Assembly (NCBI GenBank): GCA_030674185.1
Contig: CM060307.1
Coordinates: 50,838,883-50,902,882, forward strand
Length of the DNA stretch: 64,000 nucleotides
Origin: Monoplex corrugatus
Lineage: Eukaryota; Mollusca; Gastropoda; Littorinimorpha; Ranellidae
Direction: 5' to 3'
Position numbers and translations under genes: made by a program. The notes beneath the pieces are model-generated. The model saw only the letters and a list, made by a program, of their open reading frames with translations, searched no databases and was not told the DNA's origin. Of this stretch, positions 1-32,140 are shown one piece after another (within the stretch, counting starts at the first letter, position 1; every line of letters starts with the position of its first letter).

Positions 1-1608
1 GAGCTTCATAAAATGAGGTACTGGCATTGGCTTCTGATGTGTCCTGACCCTCACTTTGTTGAAAATTATTCCAGCCTGGATAGCACACAGAGTGAGAAGG
101 TGCATGAAAAGTTTGGTTGTCCATTTTGCTGTGCGTCGAGCCAGAGGAACGTAGGACAGAAGCTGGTCACTGTGGTCTACTCCAGACATATGTGCACTAT
201 ACTGGACAACAGCTACTGGTTTTTCTTTGTCTGTGACATGACTGGTCACTCTTCTGGTTTCACGTGGGTCATAGACTGAGTCAGGATCGATACATCATGT
301 TTGTATTTCCACTTTAGAACCACAAGACCTCCTTTCCTGCGAAAGCTACTTTCACCTGTCTGTAGTTTCTGCACAGCAAGATCTTTGGGCATTCCTACTC
401 TGTTTGTCCTAACAGTTCCTGTGCACATGGTATTCCTGCTAACAAGTTGTTCACAGAGAGCTGGACAAGTGTAATAATTGTCCGTGAAGACGTGGTAGCC
501 TTTGTCCAGCAGTGGCTCCATCAGTCTCAGGACAACATCAGTGGGCTTGTTACTCAGCCGGTGATCAGCAGCATAAATCTCAAACCTGTGCACATATCCT
601 GATGATGCCTCACACAGCTCATAGAACATAATTCCCCATGGAGTAGGTTTGTCCTTGAGGTACACTTTGAAGCGTAGCTTGCCCCTCCAGGGACACATGG
701 CCTCATCAATGGATATCTCTTGCTCTGGAGTATACACTTGCTCAAAGCGCTCCTGCAGATGCTCATACAAAGTTCTGATTTTATGTAAGGGATCATGATT
801 ATGCTCACCTACTGGCACATACTTTGCATTGTCACTGAAATGCAGCATAGACAGAATAGCTTTGAAGCGATCCCTTGCTAAAATACGAGCTGCAAACTTT
901 GTAGCCACAAATTCATCTAAACTCCAGTAGTCGTGAATTGAAGGGTTCTTCACAACACCCATGTGAAGCAGAATCAAAATAAATCCTTTTATCTCCTTCA
1001 GGCTGACTGTTTTCCAGTTTCTGACCACTGATTTTTGACTGAACACAGGATTTTTTTTAGTTCAGCTGCGTATCTGTTGGTTTCCTCTTTGATGTCTTTT
1101 ATCACAAAGTCATCACAAAAAAGCTTGAAACACGACATAGCACTGAACTCCTCCAAGTCTGCATTCAGGGCTGGGCTACCTTCAAATGTAGGAATTTTGG
1201 GATAGTTGGTGAGATCCTGTGACCAGTTAGTGTGTGTGTGCTGTCACTGCCCACTTCATCAGCATCAACGCCCACTTCATCAGAATCATGTTGTAGCTCA
1301 ATGTCACTACCACTGCCTGACTCGACATCACTTCCTAATGTTTGTAGAATATCAAACGTTTCTAAATTTACTCCATTGGTCGATGGCTGGCTGGACGATA
1401 CACTACTGGCCTTTGTCTTGCTTGTTTTCTTTCTTCTTCTGACAGCGATAGGCCTAGCTGACTCGGAACTATCACTATCGCTACTCTCATCCCCCTCTTT
1501 TCTACTTGGCACAAATTCTGGGTCACGATCTGAATCAAAATTGCTATCAGAAACATTTTCTTCACCGAAGAGATCAAAAATATTTCTTTGTTCACCTGGA
1601 GAAGCCAT
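1..1608 (-). pseudogene. piggyBac transposase, two frameshifts, C-terminus outside window
   Basis: A DDE transposase of the piggyBac/PGBD class. Starting at ATG 1608 (MASPGEQRNIFDLFGEENVS) it has an acidic, Ser/Asp-rich N-terminus. It changes frame near 1195-1215, runs on as FEGSPALNADLEEF, ETNRYAAELKKNPVF, ISIDEAM (first Asp) and HVFTDNYYTC (second Asp), then meets a TGA at 246-248. One frame over it continues with MSGVDHSDQLLSYVPLARR (third Asp) to base 1. All three catalytic Asp codons survive, so the decay is recent, but two frame changes mean no full-length protein. The C-terminal Cys-rich domain would lie left of the window. Confidence 0.88.
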
Positions 1609-1831
1609 AATTTCGTTGTTAGAGCAGATCGCAAAAGGCACGCTTCAATACGCGCAGCTGACTTTCTGACCGGTTCCGAGTGACTTCCCTTCTTGGTGAA
1701 TAACTCGAAATCTACTGACTGAAATGCACACAAACAGCGTGCCTGGCTAGCCGAGACCTTCTTTTAGCATACGAGACTGTTGTTGCAACGTTTACGTTAA
1801 AAAGATGGTTGCTATCGATCGATCATGTGAG

Positions 1832-1905
1832 TCCCGCAGATATGCGGGATCCGTTCACAGAGGAAGAACGGTAATCCCGCATATGCGGGATTAGGCTCCA
1901 GTGAG
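1832..1905 (-). repeat. 5' terminal region of element A with two palindromes
   Basis: Between the TTAA and the ORF are AATCCCGCATATGCGGGATT at 1873-1892, a perfect 20-bp palindrome, and TCCCGCAGATATGCGGGA at 1832-1849, nearly the same. Repeated self-complementary motifs just inside one end recur in other TTAA elements of this window and could be transposase binding sites (inference). Confidence 0.8.
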
Positions 1906-1914
1906 TTAAGAATC

Positions 1915-3600
1915 TTTACTTTGAGGACTTGGGTATTGCAAGCTTTTTCCAGATGTTGTTAAGCTGGACTCTTTTTTTGTTTTGCCATGCCAATTTTTCA
2001 TGTTATGTCGTGTACAGCAGCTGTTTGCTGTTTTGATTGAGCCATATTTTTTAAGTCATTTATGTTTACCAGGGGTGTTTATAGTGATAAGACTATCAGG
2101 ATGTTTGCTAGCTCCAGTGTGCATTACTATTTTGTGGTCTTCTTGCATTAAGATTTAACCCTGCTTTCTTGCCTGCATTGTCAACTCTGTAAAGGACTTG
2201 TCTTATGTTGGTGATGTTGCTTAATATTAGAGCAATGTCGTCTGCATACCTTAATGTTTTGATATCTCTGTCATCTGAATACCTTAGATTTTTTTTTATA
2301 TCTCTGTGTCATCTGAATACCTTAGATTTGTGATGTCTCGGTGTCATCTGTGTATCTTAAATTTTTGATGTCTCGGTGTCATTTGTATACCTTGAATTTG
2401 TGATATCTGTTTCATCTGTACACTGTAAACTTTGTGATATCTCTGCTACCAATTTTGACTATTAGACCATCCAGGTCTGCTTCTCTTATCACCTGTTCAG
2501 ACTAGATGTGGAAGAGATGTAGTGATATATGCAACCCTGGTGAACACCTTTTTTGATGTCAAAGAATTCCAGGTTTTGGTTGTTCCAGCAGATTGTTTCC
2601 TGCTGATCTTTGTAAAATCCTTCAGTGAGTGGAAGGCCTATTTTTCTGTATTGTGTTAAATAGGCTGGAGTGTTTGATGCTATCAAAAGCTGTTGTTTTT
2701 CTATGATAATTTACAGGACAAGTAACATATCAGTGGTGCCTCAGGTTGCTCTATATCCAGCCTGACATGCTGACAAACTCTTCTTCAGCAGATATCTTTA
2801 ATCTATGTTTAAGATGATGATTGGAAATATCTCACTGGTGTGGCTGATGAGAATGATTGTTCTGTAGTTGTAAGTTTTTAGTGTTACCGCCTTTGTGCAG
2901 CATAAGTTATTGGACTTTCATTTTGTTGGCCGTTTACAAGTTCTCCAGATTTTGCTAGAGTTGGTGTCAAGCTTGTATGCCTGATTCGCCTGTATGTTTT
3001 AGATCTGAAATATATTGTCTGTCTGCTTTTTCATCTTTCAGCTGTTTGATAGCTTTGTTAATTTCTTTCTGTAAAGGTTCTTGTTCTAATAGTACAGATT
3101 TTGTGTTAGGTTGGGCAGTCTCCCCATCTTGTCTGTTTAATAAGGCTTTGCCATAATCATGCTATCTTGCAAGGACATCTGTCTCTGTTAATGTTTCTCC
3201 ATCTTTATCGTTAATGCTTAGCTATTTGAGTTTGACATTTGAGGATTTGAGTTTGCGTATTTGCTGAAACATCTCTTCTGATTTTCTGTGAGCATCATAC
3301 TGTTATTGTTTTCTTTTTTGCATTCTTGTTCTAGCCACTATCTCTTGTCTCTCATTGCTTTTGACTGTATCTCCATCAATTTTTAATATTTTGTATTTTG
3401 CTCCTCAGGCCTGGCTTTTCTATTTTGCAAATTCCATTCCTTCATCACTTATGTGTGGCTTTTGTTTCTTTCTCTTTGCCCAGAATAGTTTCGGCTGTTG
3501 TTGCCTATACTACTTTCATATCTTCCCACAACTCATTTGGCATTCTTTCTGTCGACCTTTCTTCTAGGAGTACCTGGAAGCAATTATTACTTTATGTATT
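1915..3600 (-). pseudogene. degenerate LINE reverse transcriptase remnant
   Basis: Read on the - strand, 2222-2251 encodes RYADDIALIL, the catalytic YADD box of a reverse transcriptase. The region near 2530 reads KKGVHQGC, corresponding to the GVRQGC box. The region about 3010-3220 reads TLTETDVLARY, KALLNRQDGETAQPNTK, LLEQEPLQKEINKAIKQLKD and similar, typical of the stretch before the RT domain in non-LTR elements. Many stops and frame changes show it is dead. Clade not assigned. Confidence 0.75.
2250..2450. repeat. ~36-bp minisatellite inside the LINE remnant
   Basis: About five degenerate copies of a unit with core ATCTCTGTGTCATCTGAATA and CTTAGATTTGTG. It is a local expansion of the sequence beside the YADD box. 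Confidence 0.7.
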
Positions 3601-4384
3601 TAACTCTCTGGTAATGTTTTTAAGAATTATGAATTTGTATCTTATTATTTCTTGAATGAACGTAAATCTTCAAGTTTTTGTGTGAAGAGCAGGACAACAG
3701 AAATCAGAAATATTTGTATTTTCCATGAGAACCCAAGAATGACTATAAGACACAGATTAACGGTGATTTCAGCAGTTGTTGATTTCTTATTCCTCATTAT
3801 CATCGCAATCAGTGGAAATGTATGATGAAGGATTAAGGATCTTTCAGTTTTCCCAAATGAGGCAATCATTGACATCTACTGCAACGAGTATTTGTGAAGT
3901 ACCTTAATTGAATCATTGGGATTTAGTCTTATAGAGTAGAGCAATAATTTGTTCAAGGTATGTATTCTTCCTGAATGTTTTTCATCAGTTCAGTCTAATA
4001 CAGGTATCCAAGAAATGAAGTTGATTCCAGAAACGGATTTTGTGTGTGTGTGTGTGAGGCTTGGAGATTGGGCTGGTTTTTTTTTTTTTTTTTTTAATTC
4101 TGCGCTTGTATGATTTCACATCAGAGAAGTCTAATCAAGATGTCTGGTCCATCAAAAACAGAAAATAGCACAGTCTTCAGCTCATTTAGCTGCAGTAGTA
4201 TGCATACGAGTTGAACGCCTGAACTCATGCAGGAAGCTGATGGAAAGAAAGAGGGAATGAAAGGATTGAATTGATGTTGGGACTGGTTGTGCATGATTTT
4301 GTAAACAGCTCGGTGCATATGTAAGTTAATGTCCTGTGATGTTTCATTGTTTTATGTAATTATCGACAGTAGTCTCTATTTCAG

Positions 4385-25116
<20,732 letters not shown>

Positions 25117-25345
25117 ATCGCTCCCATAACCTTGTCAAAAATGTGACCCCATCTCCTACCCCCCGTTTACTCTTACAAAGTATAAAAAAAAAGCGTCTTG
25201 TGATATAAACTTTAAAAGCAAGACTTTTGCATTAATGTTTTTCCATTTCCAGTCTTATTATTTCCTGCCTGTTTTGTGTCTGAAGCCAGTGGGGACTTTA
25301 AACTGCCCGTGAGAGCTCAATGTGGAGAATAGAGCATACAATAAA
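25117..25345 (+). promoter_or_regulatory. Imp proximal 3' UTR with candidate poly(A) signal
   Basis: Untranslated sequence directly after the Imp stop codon. An AATAAA hexamer lies at 25340-25345. Imp transcripts in other animals often have long 3' UTRs, so later sites (for example AATAAA near 28230) are also possible. Which one is used cannot be read from DNA alone. Confidence 0.5.
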
Positions 25346-28300
25346 TCCATGGACAGATTGAGAAGCATCAAGAAATGCTTCTTTTGTGATATGTTTTGTC
25401 CCTCTGGCTTGGACACCCGTGGGGGAAATAATGACATTGAGCATTACGGGGTAAGTGATGGGGTCATAAGGACCACCGCCTGAAATTTACCAAAGAGCCT
25501 GCCAGCCGCTGCCAGATCTTTTCCTTCTCTAACCGACTTCGCTCCCTTTCCTTTCTCCTTTTTTCTGCACCCCCTCTTAGGCTCGCTGGAGATGGGTGAT
25601 GACGACATAGACCAGGTATTGCCCAAGTCTTCCATTCCAGGGTTGTTAGAATAGAAATCTTCTAGAACATTCTTGTTGGATTGCTTTTCTTGGTCTTTTT
25701 TTTTTTTCTTGGTTTGGTGCCATTGCCTGGTGTGGACCACAGAAGTCATTGGAACAGGACCTCAAGAAAATCTTGTAAACTGAAATAGTTCTTTGATGGG
25801 GTTCTTGAAGACCAAAACAAGATGATAGGGGGAAAAGCTTCCATAAAGCTATGTGGCTGTGACCCCTAGATAATCTTTTGCCATCTTCATGGGCAATCAC
25901 CATGTTTTCTGTGTTGTTTTTGATCATATGTTCTGCAGGGTTCCAAGTGTAGGAAACTTTACTGACCTCTAGGCTTGCTACACTATCAGCATTTGACTTT
26001 TTCTTCTGTCTCATCTTTTTGCCCCAGTCCTATCCTCTGTTGACCCCTTTCGCAAACCTGCGGCATTCTGGCATGGTTAGTTTATGATTGACGATTTCCC
26101 CAGCTGCTCTCATTTTCTCTCTTTGCTCATAAACTTTGGAGATTAACTGTCATGACTGGCAATGGACTGTTGTAGAAAGAGGCAGGATGAGAAATGCAGA
26201 AGCATAAATGGCCTACTGTCCAAAAGGCTCGGCGAGTCAACAATGGTCTCTTGCCTGTTTCCATGTTCAGCCAGGCGGTGTTCATTCCTCTCCCACTGGT
26301 GGCAGCTAATGTGATAACCAGTGACAGGAGCCAGGTGTTTCGTGAAGCATGCATTTTGACTGTAGTTGACACACCGTTTGAACAGATTTTGAGCTAAAAG
26401 GACCATTATTGAGTGCATGATCATGGTCTTTTTGTCAAGAGAATGGATGAGAGAGCTTATTTTTTGATACCTGTTGATGGAGGCTTTTTTCTTTTTGTTT
26501 TTTTGTGTGACAGTGTTTATAAAATGGGATACGCTTTTGTTCCCATTTGTTTATTATTACAATTATTATTTAACAAAGAAAAAGAAGTTGCTGAGCAGAC
26601 TGTTCCATTTTCCTTCAGTTTCATTCTGTCTCCGGACTAAAATGTGGATTTGAACAAATCTGGGGATGGGCTTCTCAACAGTGTAATCTTCTTTCCAGTA
26701 GTGGTGTCAAAGACTAGTCATGTCACCCTTGATCACCGTTACTACTGTTTATTTTTCTTGATCAGAATTGCCTGATTAAATAATCTTTCTAATTAAATGA
26801 TATCTTTTCCTCCATTCTGAAGTTGACCATTTTGATGCCTGTTCTTACAGCCATTACAGACAGTGTGCCTGCCCTTGCACAACAGTGTTAAGCTTCGGGA
26901 GAAAATGAAAACACAGGTGACTATATATTGGATGCATTTGGACATTGACTTTCTGACACGCTTGGGCCAAATTGGCCAAGTGTTGAGATCTGTACAGGCT
27001 TGTATTTCTGATTCACCATTGGCATCTTTTTGCCATTTGGGTGGTTTGATTTATGTTGACAGTTGGATTTTCTTCCTCTTATGGAACTTTTTGGCTCACC
27101 CAAGCTTAATTTGTTTAAAGTGTGAACTTGATTGTTCTGCATCGTCTTTCCTTAAAGAAAGAACTTGTACAGTTAGATTAAAAGTGTTTACTTTTCAAGC
27201 GATATTTTTTCTGATTCTTTTTCCCTCCTGTTTGACGTGTTTTTGTTTATGCCAAGTCTTGGATCCAGTGGATTTAAAAATAATACCCTTGAAGCTGCAG
27301 TGATGAGTACATATGCATCTATAGGGGGTCAGGTTGTGAACAATTGAATAGGCTGCTGGAGACCAGGTTTCATTGAATGTGATTGGACTTGAACATGGTT
27401 TTGGAATGTGCTTGAACTTTTTTTCTCACTTGAAGTTTATCAAGTTTCAAGGTTCTGGATTCATTCATTAGCTAAGTTGACTTTGTTCTGACAAACGTTC
27501 AAGCTGTTCACTTTGCTTCAGTCAAACAGTTTACTTGTTAAGCTGGCTCTGTAAGAGCAGTGTTTGGATTGATTTGATTTGCCCTCAATGGAAAGGGCAT
27601 TGGCTTGTTTTGTGTTCTACTTTATTGTCAACCATGTCTGGTTCAACATTCAAAGCATGGCTCAAGTGTAGAGTCTGCATAGTGTTGGTACTAGAAAGAA
27701 ACATGACAGAACTAGAAGTCATCTAGCTAATTTTTTTCTTGGTCAAATTGGTTTTCTTTGCTCGTTCCCCCCTCCCTGCCCCCCTTTGAATCTTGCATTA
27801 CGTCATAACGTACTACTTAGTCTTGCTGTGGGCAAAGCAGAGGAATAATTCTCAAAGAAAAAAAAAAGCTTTTGAATTACATGAATCTATATACAGATAC
27901 GTATCTGTGAGCGATTACTTTCAACTTGGATTTTTTGGTGTTTGGTTTCTTTGCTTTAGGATTATTCCACTGCTTATCTTTGAACAAGTTTAATCTTTTT
28001 TGTTGTTATAACAAAGTTTGACAGTATTGCATTTAGCATGTTTCTGTATTTACAAAATCACTGAAGCCACACCTGAATAATGCCACACCTGAATACAGTA
28101 CCTTACAGAATCAAGATGTTGGTAGTCGGGTCAAGATATGGCTTGTGAACTTCACATTAGATCCATTTCTGTGCATTGGTGGCAGGCAAGCTTACTGCAA
28201 TACATTGTCTACTTACTGCCATCCCAGAAATAAATTATTCTAGTTTCAAAACATTCCAAATCGTTTTTGGGTGTGTAAACTGTGTGCGAGACTGAGCTAT

Positions 28301-28504
28301 AGATGTGTGTGTGTGCGCGCGCACGCGTGTGTGTGTGTGTTTATGTGGGAGAACACTTCAGATTTTGTTCAAGAAAAATTCACTGCAGTCAAGACAATTC
28401 TATATGCGCTTAGCACAAATTGCCATTGAATATCTGGCAGACTCAATGATCAGTGTGCAAAACTATAAAATGGTGAACCAACTCCGCTAGAATGATTAGA
28501 GCAT
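25346..28504. other. Imp downstream / possible long 3' UTR, no gene recognised
   Basis: Unique-looking sequence without TIRs or arrays. Open frames such as 26863-27303 (+) have no recognisable domain. If Imp uses a distal poly(A) site, much of this would be 3' UTR. Confidence 0.5.
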
Positions 28505-28958
28505 TTAACCCTATCACTGCCACATCTGATGAGAACTTCTTGGCAAAGTCATGTGAGTGGGAGAGGGGGTCATAGTGGGGATAGAGGGAGGGGGCATGGC
28601 GAAGCATGTTTGACAGTGTCAGTGTAATGTTCAGCCTATCATTCCTGATTGTACTGAGGACAATGAGGCGAAAGAGGATCCACAGACCACATTGACTTGT
28701 TTGTAGATGACACTCGTTCAGAAACTTTCTGGTCAATGTTCTGCACAGCAAACGGGTACTTTTGAAAAATTACAGAATATGAAAATGTCAAATGTTTTGC
28801 ATTCTTTATTCATATATTTATTCAGAAATGCTTTTTTGGATGTTTATCCAGTTACAGTTGGTAGAATATTTCAAAATCAAAATTCCTGTTTTTAGCAAAC
28901 AAAACTTGGCAAATAGGATTTTGCCTGAATCGTTTGTCCCAGGCAGCAAATGGGTTAA
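28505..28958. mobile_element. TTAA-flanked short element G
   Basis: TTAA at 28505-28508 and 28955-28958. The ends CCCTATCACTGCC (left) and CCCATTTGCTGCC (right, complement) agree at 9 of 13 positions. 446 bp, no transposase coding. piggyBac-like by target site; the imperfect ends indicate age. Confidence 0.6.
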
Positions 28959-29799
28959 AATGAGCAGCATGCAGACCAGTTATTTAGTAGGGTGGTATTG
29001 AATGAGAGACGTCAGAACATTGGTTCTGTCAGCACAGCCAGCCAGCCTGCCTTAAAAACAGAACATGTTTGGAAGAACAGAATGCCTAACCAGATTACTT
29101 GCCAACACAGTTGGTCATAAAATTGTTTTTTTGATTGATTTTGTTAAATGCATGTTAAAGATTAAGTTTTGATGAGGGTTGATCATCTCTGATATTTCTG
29201 AGTGGGTATTCTGCTGCTCTCAAATGGGTCTCTTATGGTTGGCTGAGCTCGTAAGTAGAAGGTGTTGACATAGACCTTCCGTGTTAATCGACTAGCTGTA
29301 TGCATAACATGAATAAAAGTTAGATGGTTCAGTTAGAAATCTTAAATGAAGATGTAACGGTCCAAATTTCGAGTGACAAACTGGACAAATTCATTATCAG
29401 GCTTCTCAGCAAGTGTGACTTACATAATTATGAATGATGCAGCAATCACTTGCCAGCGTTTAGGGTTTATGTGCAGGCTTGTAGCATTTGTATCGTTTTG
29501 TATCTTCTTCGCTTGGCATTTTTGATTTGGCACATAGGGAATTTGCATATTGTGATATTTTTTTTGAGGTAACAAATCAAAACAAGACAAAGGAAACTTC
29601 ATTGAGAATTACATGCGGTGTGTATAATCACAAAATATCTGAAGATACAAGGAAAGGGGAGAATGTTAAGTCCAGTATGACGATCTATTTAATCATAAAA
29701 GACGTTTTAGCAGAATTGATCCTGATCACAACAAGCAGATGCCCTTTTTCTTTCACCAAGGTAAACGAGGTTTTCACAAGACACACCAGGAAGGTGACT
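28959..29799. other. intergenic, nothing recognised
   Basis: AT-rich sequence downstream of Imp without a motif or repeat I can name. Confidence 0.5.
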
Positions 29800-30047
29800 T
29801 TATTTGTTCCATCTCACAGCACAAGTAGGTGGGTATTTGTTAGGTGTATTATTTGTTCCACCTCACAGCACAAGTAGGTGGGTATTTGTTAGGTGTGTTA
29901 TTTGTTCCACCCCACAGCACAAGTAGGTGGGTATTTGTTAGGTATATTATTTGTTCCACCTCAGAGCACAAGTAGGTGGGTATTTGTTAGGTATATTGTT
30001 TGTTCCCACCTCACAGCACAAGTAGGTAGGTATTTGTTAGGTGAGTC
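29800..30047. repeat. 49-bp tandem repeat, 5 copies
   Basis: Unit with TTATTTGTTCCACCTCACAG, CACAAGTAGGTGGGTATTTG and TTAGGTGTA. Starts at about 29802, 29851, 29900, 29949 and 29998, an exact 49-bp period with few differences, so it is young. Confidence 0.92.
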
Positions 30048-31649
30048 AAGGTAGTACTGAGGGGACATTTCCAATGAGGTGATGACAGTGGTTGCTGAAT
30101 CAATCTCTCCCTTGTGTCCGTTTCATTGCACACTTTCTTCACCATAGCCATTTGCTATCTTGCCACTTGAGCGCTAGTGTGCCAGCATGTGAGAAACAGG
30201 CCCCTGGGTTCTCCCTTCAACCTCGCAAAATTATTTCCTCAATGGTGTTCTAAATCTCTCACATGCAGGCATAGACTTTCAATATGAACTATGCAACACA
30301 TTAATGACTGAAATCTGTTTATTTTCTCCTGTGCAAGAGTGTAAAACTAACTGGCCAATGTACAATTTATATCACATGGTATACGATCATCAAGACATAT
30401 ATATAAATGGTGTTTAAATACAAATCTAGAAAAGTGGATCCACATATTTTGGGGGAGAAAATGAACATTAGCTGGAGAACTGAAACTGACAGAACATTTC
30501 AGATGATCAGGAGTTTGTTCTCCTGATAGCATTTTTGGAGAAGGCAAGTGTTTATTTCCTACCCGTTTCAAGTAGTCAGCTTAGTAATGATCATGAGGGT
30601 GTTGGTTAGGAGGTAAGACCTTTAGTCAAAGAGTGTCTGTACCATTTGGGAATAATCAAAAAGGATTTTCAGAGTGTAATAAACAAAAGTCCCATTATAA
30701 AGCAGCCAGCCTCTCAAAAGATCCAGATCCTTCGACATTTGTGTAGTGACAGGCCAATAAAAATTTGTTGCTCAAATTGAAGAAAAGAAAAATTTTGAAC
30801 TAGAACTACCAATAAATTATGGCAAATTGCACTTTAAATCAGTGAGATGTAAGTCACAAAGGAATTATGTCAAACTTTCAATCATAATAACGTTAAATAA
30901 AACTACTGCACCTTGGCTGTCCTCTCAACAAAAAAATCTCGAGGACGATTATATAGCAACTTAATGCGAGGTAAAAAAGTTCATGTTAAAAAATTCAGAA
31001 CTGGTTCTGTTCAACAGTAAACATGAAATCATGATGCTAAGCCTACTGTATAGAGTGCTATAAATACATAAAATGATAAACTTACAATTTCAATTTAAGA
31101 GGTTTTGCAATGTTTGTATCATTCTGTGTGTACATGAAAGATCAGCAAAAATTTCTCTGCTGTTTACAGGTCACATGGGATTAAACGACTGACAATTGAG
31201 GAATCTGTGAAAACATGATGCTACTGTTCTTGTACACACCTGCGGAATAAAATGTGCCAGCTGCTATGCAAATATAGTCACATGGTGCATTCAGTTCAGA
31301 TACCATTGCTGTGTCTACCCCTAGAAAATATGCCACATGGAAAATCTTTGTATTATATGCATGTATCAACTGAACCCATGAGGAAGGAGTACATTAGAAT
31401 GCCATCATCACAATAAAACCAAGACAGAAATTCAGACTATACACACCAAAAGATAAGTATGTGCAGTGCATAAAGGAATCGAGTGACTGGAAGCAATGGA
31501 TCCTGAACAATGAGGTAAAATACTAGCATCCCTGTTGGGCTATCTGCAGTATTTAACGGACTGAAACTTGGGATGTAAGCTGGGAAAAGGTCTTTGCACA
31601 ATTAGGTTTACCACAATTTCAACTGAAAGGGACTGGCTATCCATGTCTC
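30048..31649. other. intergenic, nothing recognised
   Basis: AT-rich; short open frames only, no conserved motif. Confidence 0.5.
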
Positions 31650-32140
31650 CTTTCACCTGTGGGGGATGCCAGGGGCTCTTTCAGCATAAATTGTATCCCC
31701 TACCTTGGGGAAATTCTGTCCTAGAAATTTCTCCTTTTCTGTTACTCTCTTTGCTTCTTTCTTCCTCCTTTGCTTTCTTGTTGGTCCATTCAGCTGTATG
31801 CCTTTTATAAAGCCTTACATACTTTCTGTTAGGGTTGATGAATGGGTGCATGTACTGACTGCATGTTTGGCTCTGGGGAGCTTTGCTGTGCAAGAGCACT
31901 TTTGGGTAATTTGGGCCCTCTTTGTATGTATGCTTTGGTGTCCTTAGTTGTGTTCACATTTCTATTCAGTTGTTTTTTTTTCTGATCCTCTGGTGATAAA
32001 TTGGACGAAGTGGTCAGCACCGGAGGCATATCCTTAGATTATGTGTGCACACGCTCTGATGTGTGTATTCAATTTTCTTTTCCAGCATTTTTTTTTCCCA
32101 AACAGATGTCTACATTTTCAAATGGTTATAGCCCTGATAG
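31650..32140 (+). repeat. repeat R, copy 5
   Basis: Nearly full: GGGGATGCCAGGGGCTCTTT, CAGCATAAATTGTATCCCC, GAAATTTCTCCTTTTC, TGGCTCTGGGGAGC, GGTGATAAATTGGACG, and TTATAGCCCTGATAG, where it is cut before the TTAA/tail. Confidence 0.72.

Larger units (their letters stand above)
1..1909 (-). mobile_element. piggyBac-type element A (cut by window edge)
   Basis: On the - strand the element begins beside a TTAA at 1906-1909, then has an untranslated 5' part with two self-complementary motifs, then a frameshifted transposase that runs off the left edge. The far terminus is not in the window. It lies upstream of the first visible Imp exon, presumably in an Imp intron, in antisense orientation. Confidence 0.85.

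Noticed and set aside
13..279. Open frame on + strand at the window start
   Set aside because: It is the antisense shadow of the piggyBac transposase that runs on the - strand through MSGVDHSDQLL.
26863..27303. 146-codon + frame downstream of Imp
   Set aside because: No recognisable domain; lies in probable Imp 3' sequence; frames of this size arise by chance in AT-rich DNA.
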